Below, in pieces: positions 16,243 to 22,746 of a DNA stretch of 22,746 nt. Origin of the DNA: Tritrichomonas foetus (lineage: Eukaryota; Parabasalia; Tritrichomonadida; Tritrichomonadidae). A model generated the notes under the pieces. It was not told the origin of the DNA. It did no database searches and was given only the letters and a program-made list of their open reading frames with translations. The stretch lies in NCBI GenBank assembly GCA_001839685.1, contig MLAK01001074.1:1-22746 (forward strand), read 5' to 3'. Both the position numbers and the translations under genes were made by a program. Positions within the stretch are counted from its first letter, which is position 1, and each line of letters begins with the position of its first letter.

Positions 16243-17397
16243 TTACAAATATGAAAGGCCCTTTTCAATCATTTCTATAATGATTGGAATGGGAGCCAAG
16301 TTTTGAGAAAGGAGTTGAATCCCCATGTGTGGAATCCTCATCACAACATGATGAAATCCAAGAAAATTTGAGAAATAAAAATAGCATGAGACAAACAAAT
16401 CTGCCTGCATTTCACATACGATAGAATTTTTTTGCATGAACAAAGTGTTTGCAAAATCAGCTCCATGTGGACCAAGTAAGAATTTAATTTCATTATAAAA
16501 TAAAGCAGAAACTTTAAAACCTATTAAAGGTTTTCTCATTTCCCATGGAAATTGAGGAAATCTAATTAAAATTTCGTAATACATTTCACCGAAGTTTCTA
16601 ATCATCCGGGTTTTTTGTCGATTAAAAACTACAAAACGAAAAGCCGAAGTTTTATCGAGTTCAAAAAGCTTAACAAAATGATCACGAAGTTGTGTTAGAA
16701 GAGTTCCATGAATTTGATAGAAAGGATGTGGATTCAAAGTGATGATTGATTCACAATAGAAAAAAGTTTCTTTCCCAATCTCACAAATCTGAGAATGTTG
16801 AATTTGAAAGCATCCCAACAAATCAAAAACAAAAGGAAAAGATTCATTCACAAGAAAAGTCGAAGTAGTTAAAACTGATTCAGGTAGAAGAGTGAGTGGA
16901 GGTAAAACATCAAAAATCATATGTGCGTATTTTGAACTCCATGCATGGCAGATGCTTATTGTAATTCCTGTTATATTTTTAACTTTGACACTTAATGGAA
17001 ATTTTGGATGAAATTCGTTTTGGCATGCTCTTCTTGGAATATAAAAAGTGTTTTTTGAATAAAAAATGCATTGGCTTAAAACATAGGTGTTTTTTAAATG
17101 AAGAAGACTATATTTTTCAGTGAATTCTTTATGTGTGAAATAATATGAATGATATTCATGCATTGATAAAAAAGGGCCAACTATATCAAATGTTGAACAA
17201 TTGGGTGATGTAAATTTCTTGTCGAATTTTGTCGTATCTATTATGTTTGGAGGAGTTGTCTCATATAGAAATGTTGCATTTTCTATAATTAAATCATATT
17301 TAATTTGAATTGTAATTTTTGTATATATAATTGAAACGCACGAAAGAAGAATAACCAATACTACAAAAAACAAAAAATATTTTAGATGTAATTTCAT
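16243..17397 (-). CDS. Glycosyltransferase family 61 (type II membrane protein)
   Basis: 384 residues. A short cytosolic MKLHLKY leads to a single membrane anchor (8-26), giving type II topology as for Golgi or ER glycosyltransferases. The C-terminal region has the GT61 signature: FNRQKTRMIRN (258-268) and then FLLGPHGADFANTLFM (306-321) followed by NSIVCEM, where family members have GPHGAxLTNxxFxxP and a final E. HAWSSKYAHMIFDVLPPL (151-168) fits the family's W-x-NYxHWxxDxLP block. The family includes O-GlcNAc (EOGT-type) and xylosyl/arabinosyl transferases; the donor cannot be told here. N-glycosylation sequons occur in the lumenal part. It lies downstream of the AAA gene on the same strand. 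Confidence 0.85.
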   Translation of the reverse strand: MKLHLKYFLFFVVLVILLSCVSIIYTKITIQIKYDLIIENATFLYETTPPNIIDTTKFDKKFTSPNCSTFDIVGPFLSMHEYHSYYFTHKEFTEKYSLLHLKNTYVLSQCIFYSKNTFYIPRRACQNEFHPKFPLSVKVKNITGITISICHAWSSKYAHMIFDVLPPLTLLPESVLTTSTFLVNESFPFVFDLLGCFQIQHSQICEIGKETFFYCESIITLNPHPFYQIHGTLLTQLRDHFVKLFELDKTSAFRFVVFNRQKTRMIRNFGEMYYEILIRFPQFPWEMRKPLIGFKVSALFYNEIKFLLGPHGADFANTLFMQKNSIVCEMQADLFVSCYFYFSNFLGFHHVVMRIPHMGIQLLSQNLAPIPIIIEMIEKGLSYL

Positions 17398-17564
17398 TAA
17401 TATAAGCGATCCAAAACTCGAAAAATTAAAGAAATCGAGTCACCAAATAAATAATCAAATTGAAATCAAATTCACCATAACCGGAAAAATTATACAATCT
17501 CAAAGTAAAATAAAAAAAAATTCTGAAAAAATATTAAAAAAAAAAAAATGATTTTAATAAATTA

Positions 17565-19967
17565 TTATTTCTTCCTTGGTAATGCAAAGGGATCAATAGA
17601 ATCTCTCGCACCTCTCATATGACGTGGTGATGATTTTGCAAATGGATCTTCAGGTTTATTGTTGGGGTCACTTGATCCTTGATTAGAAGCAAATGGATCA
17701 GACTTACCACCAAATGGGTCTTTTGGTTGTCTTGGTTTGGCAGCAAGAAGATCAGCTGTTTTTTTAGAACTTGCCCAAGGATCAGGTGCATTTGTTGATG
17801 GTTTTGATTGTGCAGCAGCAAAAGGATTAGCTGGTTTTGAAGAAGCTGTTAAAGAATCGGAAACACTACTTGGCGAAGCTAGTGGGTTCTTTTGATTAGA
17901 TGAAGAAGTTTCAAAAGGATCTTTGGGATTAGGTGCGTTTGGATCTGTTACTGGTTCTTTGTCAGCTCCAAATGGATCTATAGGATTCGGAGCACCAAAT
18001 GGATCTATAGGATTCGGAGCACCAAATGGATCTATAGGATTTGGTGTACCAAATAGATCTGTAGAACCTATATAACTAGAATAATTATTAAATTGATTGG
18101 ACTGTTGTGCAAATGTATCATTTCTTGTTGGTGCTTTCATGTTTGTTGCAGTTAAAGGATCGGGAGATTGTTGGAATGGATTTCCTTGCCCTGACATGTC
18201 TTTGTCATCTTTTCCATGATGCTTACGATGTTTGTGATGTTTATGGTGTTTCTGAGAATCATTTCCATCTTCGTTATTATTATGATGTCTACGTTTATGT
18301 GATCTTTCATTTGATGGAATACCAACAGAGCTGCCATTTAGTGCATCGATGGCAAATGGATCAGCTGATTGCAACGTTTGTTGCTGCGGTGCACTAAATA
18401 TATCTACATTATTATTTTGTTGATGTGAAGAATGACCGAAATCAAAGATATCATCATTAGATTGTAAAAGTGGTGTTTTTCGTATTGTTCCAGTTCCAAA
18501 TGACTTTTGTTTTTGATTTTGAGATGGTTGCTTTTTGGCAGCAATTATAGAAAACTTATCTCCTTGATCATTATCAAAAACATCTTGGTTATCACTTTCA
18601 TCACTATCTTCATCATTCACTAAATCACCGAAAGGATCAAGTTTATTAAGCTTGACAGCAGTTTTCTTTTTCTTTGGTTCTTTTATATTTTTCTTGATTC
18701 TTCGATTATGAGATGCACTATACACGCCTTGTCCAACTGCTATTTCTTTCAGGTCATCAAGAGGAACGTTTGGATTACTTAAATCAAAAAGTGATAATAA
18801 ATATGAAAGATGACTTAAAATTGTTTTCTGGCAAATTAGAAGCAAATCCGAAGCAGTCTGTCCTTCAGTCATACTGGCCATATCGTCGATAGCTCCAGGC
18901 GAAGTAAGCATCATTTTTCGAGTCATTGCCCGAAGAATATTAGCACGCTCATCACGAGTTGGCATATTGATTTTAATAACTTCAGAAAATCGGTTAGGTG
19001 GTTTAAAATCATTTCGTAAATCATTTATTGTTTTTGAAGTCGCAATAACAAGAACATTTGTCATTTTTCGAAGACGTTCAATGAAATCAGCAAGAGCATT
19101 GACTAATCGATCATCTTTTTGGTCACCTATATAATTTTGATGAGCTGCAAGTGCATCTATATCATCAATGTAAACAATTGCTGGAGTATTTTCATTAGTT
19201 ACAGTTAAAACTTTACCGAGAAGTTCACGACTTTTTTCGTAAGTAAGACCAAGTAATTCTAGTGTTGGAATGAACTCAAAATGTGACTTTGTTTCGTTTC
19301 GAAGAATTGACGAAATATAAGTTTTTCCACAGCCAGATGGAGCGACAATAATGGCACTGGAAGTACGTGGAACTTCAACCAATTTTCGAATTACACGAAT
19401 CTGCTCATCAACTCCACCAATATCATCGTATCCTAATTTATCAAAATTTGGAGATTTCGTTCTTTCCACTGGCTGATCATGGCATTGAATTACTTCTGGA
19501 TTAGCAACAATAACTGCAGAAATTGGAGCACATTCTACAACACGAAATTCAAATACGTGTTGCATGGTATAAAATGGAATAACCATATCTTTCCAAACAG
19601 GTATATTGTGGAAGTTGTAATTTGAATTGAGAATAATATCGCGGAAGTTTCCAGTAATATTGTTCATTGTATCTGAGATTGGAGCGAATATCACTTTTTT
19701 AGCGGCTTGGCAGTGTTTGAAGGGCTCGATTAAAACTGACTCGCCAAGATAACATTCAAGAAGCTGTCGATGACTATTTCCAATTAAAATACAATTATCT
19801 GAACTGCGAAATCCTTTTGATGAAACAGCGACAATGATGAATTTGCGTGCTGGTGAGGCGATTTTGATGACATCTCCTTCATCGAGGCGAAGTCGATTCA
19901 TCATTAAAGGAGAAAGATATACATGAAGATCAGTTGTTGATTCCAATCGATCGACAACAACTTGCAT
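17565..19967 (-). CDS. Cdc48/p97-like N-D1 protein fused to a DPF/NPF-rich tail
   Basis: 800 residues. Residues 1-170 are a Cdc48/p97-type N domain (VDRLES, PISDTMNNITGNF, VFEFRVVECAP, AVIVANPEVIQCHDQPVER). GYDDIGG (179-185) starts the D1 AAA domain. Walker A is APSGCGKT (209-216), about 13 residues closer to the N domain than in p97. Walker B is IVYIDDID (264-271), with Asp instead of the catalytic Glu. Sensor 1 is ATS (309-311), and one arginine finger (R326) remains while the other is lost. D2 is absent. From about 425: a basic patch (PKKKK), acidic stretch, His/Lys block (573-584) and a disordered tail with ten DPF (444, 536, 646, 655, 664, 683, 750, 757, 774, 792), one DPW (729) and two NPF (596, 714). 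DPF/DPW bind AP-2 appendages and NPF binds EH domains, so recruitment to clathrin coats is inferred. Confidence 0.88.
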   Translation of the reverse strand: MQVVVDRLESTTDLHVYLSPLMMNRLRLDEGDVIKIASPARKFIIVAVSSKGFRSSDNCILIGNSHRQLLECYLGESVLIEPFKHCQAAKKVIFAPISDTMNNITGNFRDIILNSNYNFHNIPVWKDMVIPFYTMQHVFEFRVVECAPISAVIVANPEVIQCHDQPVERTKSPNFDKLGYDDIGGVDEQIRVIRKLVEVPRTSSAIIVAPSGCGKTYISSILRNETKSHFEFIPTLELLGLTYEKSRELLGKVLTVTNENTPAIVYIDDIDALAAHQNYIGDQKDDRLVNALADFIERLRKMTNVLVIATSKTINDLRNDFKPPNRFSEVIKINMPTRDERANILRAMTRKMMLTSPGAIDDMASMTEGQTASDLLLICQKTILSHLSYLLSLFDLSNPNVPLDDLKEIAVGQGVYSASHNRRIKKNIKEPKKKKTAVKLNKLDPFGDLVNDEDSDESDNQDVFDNDQGDKFSIIAAKKQPSQNQKQKSFGTGTIRKTPLLQSNDDIFDFGHSSHQQNNNVDIFSAPQQQTLQSADPFAIDALNGSSVGIPSNERSHKRRHHNNNEDGNDSQKHHKHHKHRKHHGKDDKDMSGQGNPFQQSPDPLTATNMKAPTRNDTFAQQSNQFNNYSSYIGSTDLFGTPNPIDPFGAPNPIDPFGAPNPIDPFGADKEPVTDPNAPNPKDPFETSSSNQKNPLASPSSVSDSLTASSKPANPFAAAQSKPSTNAPDPWASSKKTADLLAAKPRQPKDPFGGKSDPFASNQGSSDPNNKPEDPFAKSSPRHMRGARDSIDPFALPRKK
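17964..18044 (-). repeat. Three tandem 27-bp repeats in the AAA tail
   Basis: Three nearly identical 27-base units, visible on + as ggatctataggattcggag followed by caccaaat, encode PNPIDPFGA three times (residues 642-668). Each unit adds one DPF motif. The high DNA identity between the first two units points to recent expansion. Confidence 0.9.
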
Positions 19968-20184
19968 GAATAAAAATTTGCTATCGTTGCGAAATGTGAA
20001 ATGAAAACTCCGATGATGACAAATTAAACTCCTTTCAACAACTCACGATGACTTTGAATACTCATATGATTTCTACAGAAAAAAAAATAATGTCATTGTT
20101 TTTTACTTTAAAGTCATTTCTGTCGTCATTCAAAATCAAGATTTTTCGAATATGATTTCAGAGACCTCACAGAAAAAAAATATT

Positions 20185-20379
20185 TTAGCTTTTCGTGCTA
20201 ATTTGCTTCTTCATTGATTTAATATAGTGATTTTTGATATCACCCGCTGATCTTCCTGGTAATCTTTTCTTAATAATTTTCCATTTTGGTCCAATTTCAA
20301 AGACTGCCAATAATTTAAATTCTTCTTCATCTTTACTAAATACATTCGTTGTTGTGAATACACTGATTAGTTGTGAAAA
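20185..20379 (-). pseudogene. Myb-like DNA-binding repeat, isolated remnant
   Basis: An open stretch of 64 codons ending at TAA (20187-20185) and entered from an in-frame TGA at 20382-20380, with no ATG before the domain. It reads FSKDEEEFKLLAV, GPKWKIIKKRLPGRS and DIKNHYIKSMKK, which is a Myb/SANT repeat (aromatic-xEED...GPKW..I...LPGRS..DIKNHY). One repeat only; no second repeat could be found upstream. It may be a dead fragment, or the last exon of a gene with an unrecognised intron: ACTAATCAG lies just upstream and loosely resembles the trichomonad 3' splice motif, but no GTATGT donor is visible. Confidence 0.6.
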
Positions 20380-20382
20380 TCA

Positions 20383-20637
20383 ATGAATGGAACTGAAATC
20401 ATGTCATTGTATACAAAATGGGACATTCAAAAGGAGATTGAATAAAATTTTGTTGCGAATTTGTATGACGTAGAATTAGTAGATGAGCTTTTCTTTCATC
20501 TCCTTCTTGGAAAGTTCTTTCCATGCCTTGTGGATGAATGCCATAACTTATTTCATAAAATCAAACATGCAGCAAAAGACCCTGAATAATTTTATGAAGA
20601 GTTGGCGCCAATGATATTTTTTAAATCACATGTCTGA
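20383..20637 (+). pseudogene. Stop-interrupted ORF of unknown family
   Basis: From ATG 20383 a protein-like frame runs to TGA 20635 with in-frame TAA at 20443 and 20587. Pieces include SLYTKWDIQKEIE, NLYDVELVDELFFHLLLG, FFPCLVDECHNLFHKIKHA and FYEELAPMIFF. The balanced composition, in contrast to the AT-rich flanks, indicates a former coding region of about 84 codons or more. The family is not recognised. It is head-to-head with the Myb remnant, 3 bases from it. Confidence 0.5.
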
Positions 20638-22210
20638 TTTTGATAACTTTTTCTATAGTTATGAAAAAGTTGTGGCGTGCAAATACGATTCGTCATTGAC
20701 CTGCCAACAACAGTGTTTGTCCCAGAGTGTGGAATATAAACGGAATAAATAATTATAGTTTTTTTAAAATCGAAATTTTCAACGAAAAATAACTCCATGA
20801 ATATTAAGCTAGATGTTTCTGCAATAATTAATAATATCTGAAATACTAAAACGAAATAGAAGCGAAATTAAAGATTTATCGATTTGAGGAATTTTGTAAA
20901 TTTTATTTTCAGCTGTAAAATTTGGATCGGCTCAGTAAAGAAATATATAAAAGCTTGGTTCGTACTGAGTTATTCTGCAAAAGATCAACACTGAGGTCTT
21001 TGCCGTTATTAGATAACATAATATTTTATGGAATAATATTTTAAGGGTCACTAAATAATTTTAGTGTTTTCTTCTTTATTCATCAAACCAGGTAAATAAT
21101 TAATAATCAATTGATTCCATGTTTGTGAAACTGGCTAAACTGACGATTATGAATTTTTGAAAAAAATACATTTATCTTCATAAAAAACATCTACTTGGAT
21201 ACTGACTAGATATTATTATATATTAGAAAACACTAATTAAATCATATTATCTTTATTAGTTAAAATGTTATCCTAATTTTGAGAAAACTGCATATTTAAG
21301 GAAAATAACGGAAAGACATATTTATTATCAGATATTTTCTTACTTTCTTGTTTTATTAACTTTATAATAAAGTTAAACAATGTAGAATCATATATTAACG
21401 ATTTTTCTCCATTATTGATGGAATTAAATGAGATTTTTCCGTATAACGATGNGTAAAATAATTTTCTTTGAAAATATANANTTTTATGAAATATTTCTAT
21501 GATGGNGAACTTTTTCTAATAGATGTTCAAAGATGTNTCAATTTATCAATCATTTTTCTGATAACTCTGAATTAATTATTCCTCTGTGAAACTATTTTTA
21601 ATTTAGGTATGATCATTAAATTATATAGTAGACTACAAATATTGTTTTATATAATAATAAGATAATTTTGAGTGTTGAATTTATAGATAAAAAGACAATA
21701 ATTTTGCTATTGAAAAACTTNTTGATAACGTGAAATTACGAATGTTTTTCTTTTTCATGTTCTGATAGAGGACATTTTTATTTTCAATTTGTCGCTCCCA
21801 TTCCACTATATGTATCAAGCTGTACGATTCATAAGGATACTTTTTTTTTCAAAAATTTGAATTCGTCACTTCATCGAGTTTTTATCAATTTAGTAATAAC
21901 ACAAATTTTTGTATGACGAATTCAATTTTCTTCGGAAATAATATAAAATGCTTTATTGAATAAAGTTTATTCTAAATATCTCTGAATGTTCTCAAAAAAA
22001 AAAATAAAAAAAATAAAAATAAAACAAAAACCATATTTCTATATCACAATTATAATTATAAATCTTCAAATAAAATAATAATGCATATATAAAATCATAA
22101 AAACAATTTATTTGAGTTTCCCAAAGTTTTTGATTTCATCAATTTCTCCCGAAGATTACGCGAAATAACCTATTCTCTCAAATAATTATAACCATCTCTT
22201 GTCAAAACAT
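20638..22210. other. Long AT-rich region without genes
   Basis: About 1.6 kb with no credible ORF. It holds many A/T runs, several ambiguous bases from 21452 on, and an inverted repeat at 21853-21929 (TTTGAATTCGTCA and TGACGAATTCAA with a loop of about 45 bases). The ambiguous bases suggest that the right half is repetitive DNA. Confidence 0.55.
21853..21929. repeat. Inverted repeat, about 13-bp stem
   Basis: TTTGAATTCGTCA (about 21856-21868) pairs with TGACGAATTCAA (21914-21925). The spacer is AT-rich. It may form a cruciform or hairpin; function unknown. Confidence 0.6.
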
Positions 22211-22531
22211 GGAACTTGTAAAAAATTGATGAAAATTGAAGGAAATTGATAAAAATTGATGGAAATCAGAAAAAAATTGAATATGATNTTTTTTTGTAAA
22301 GAAATGACAAGTAAAAATGATTTGTTTCCAGNATCGTTTATTAATTGAGCTTACACGATTTAATGGTATAGTCTTAAACGAACTTTTTTATTTTTGGCGG
22401 GTAGATAACTTACTTAAATAGTTTATTCTTATTTTCAAAAGTTTATTTGTCTTTACAAAAAAATGTTATATTCAATTTTTTCCTACTTTCCATCAATTTA
22501 CTTCAATTTACTTCAATTTTTCAATTATTCC
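22211..22531. repeat. Imperfect inverted repeat with arms of about 90 bp (foldback/MITE-like)
   Basis: The left arm (22211-22305) holds aattgatg-type repeats, then TTGATGGAAA, then AAAAAATTGAATAT and TTTTTTTGTAAAGA. The reverse complement of the right arm (22446-22531) shows the same order: aattgaagt repeats, TTGATGGAAA, AAAAAATTGAATATAAC, TTTTTTTGTAAAGA. The left arm has one or more extra copies of the 11-base aattga unit. About 140 bases lie between the arms, with TTTTTGGCGGG at 22391-22401. There are ambiguous bases at 22288 and 22332. It has no coding capacity, so a non-autonomous foldback element is plausible. Confidence 0.7.
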
Positions 22532-22657
22532 GTTTGTTTCATTCAAACACAAGCCAGATTTTTTACAAATAGTTTATCTTAAATTTCAATATCATNTATT
22601 GTGACTTCATTTTCATTTTATTTTAGAGGTTTTTCTCAACTCACCTAAGACTCATCA

Positions 22658-22746
22658 ATGATCTCCATTAACATAATCATCAATAGGAGCTGCCCTGAAA
22701 ATCAACAAGAAGATCAACAAGATAACCAACAAGAAGATCAACAAGA
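22658..22746 (+). CDS. 5' end of a Q/E/D/N-rich repeat ORF, cut by the window edge
   Basis: ATG 22658 follows an in-frame TAA closely, so it is the first start. The frame reads MISINIIINRSCPEN, then repeats of QQED, QQDN, QQED built from caacaagaagat-like units, still open at the edge. It could be a low-complexity acidic protein or an intergenic microsatellite that happens to be open. Confidence 0.35.
   Translation, partial: MISINIIINRSCPENQQEDQQDNQQEDQQ

Noticed and set aside
18107..18397. Plus-strand ORF inside the AAA tail
   Set aside because: It is antisense to the repetitive His/Lys and DPF-rich coding sequence of the minus gene.
20360..20400. Intron 3' end before the Myb remnant
   Set aside because: ACTAATCAG is only a loose match to ACTAACACACAG and no GTATGT donor is found upstream on that strand, so it is kept only as an alternative.
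20592..20798. Minus-strand 68-residue open frame
   Set aside because: Low similarity to any protein pattern; it overlaps the broken plus-strand ORF and lacks an initiator.

Overview
This looks like nuclear DNA of a parabasalid protist (trichomonad), most like Tritrichomonas. The window is AT-rich and gene-dense, and I saw no intron. Several genes have a trichomonad-type initiator (TCA followed by pyrimidine and W) 6-12 nt before the ATG. It holds an intronless canonical histone H4, a Pmp-like beta-helix protein, and pieces of a Maverick/Polinton giant DNA transposon, an element known to be abundant in trichomonads. The species call is inference, since no rRNA or organellar gene is present.

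Layout. 1-1962: the edge of a Maverick, all on +, with the 3' end of the packaging ATPase, a collagen-like fibre protein carrying a bacterial/phage-style linker, and a small acidic ORF. 1963-4260: an AT-rich graveyard with a helically phased TAACCG array, two GC-rich hairpin/poly-T modules, a second decayed copy of the Maverick ATPase C-terminus, a broken unknown ORF and a multiply stopped polymerase-B-like relic. 4262-4804 has no gene.

4805-19967 is unique housekeeping-type sequence without ambiguous bases. It encodes a metallo-beta-lactamase-fold hydrolase with a possible hydrogenosomal presequence, an unknown 265-aa protein, a small secreted protein, histone H4 with two E2F-like sites, a small acidic protein, an alpha/beta hydrolase, a coiled-coil protein with a divergent kinesin-like head lacking a P-loop, a small gene probably split by a frameshift, a Dcp2-like Nudix enzyme, a Pmp-like beta-helix protein, a BET-like protein (degenerate bromodomain plus ET domain) sharing a promoter with a possible Sds3-like/tudor protein, a GT61 glycosyltransferase, and an 800-aa Cdc48-like N-D1 protein whose D2 ring is replaced by a disordered tail with ten DPF, one DPW and two NPF motifs.

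19968-22746 is gene-poor. It has a Myb-repeat remnant, a stop-interrupted ORF, a roughly 90-bp-arm inverted repeat and the start of a Q/E/D/N-rich ORF at the edge.

The most novel item is the Cdc48-like ATPase fused to a clathrin-adaptor-binding type tail, which suggests an AAA machine recruited to endocytic coats. Second are the phage-like fibre in a eukaryotic Maverick, the kinesin-like pseudo-head and the degenerate-bromodomain BET protein. Ambiguous bases (N) cluster only in the mobile-element regions at both ends, which fits collapsed repeat copies.
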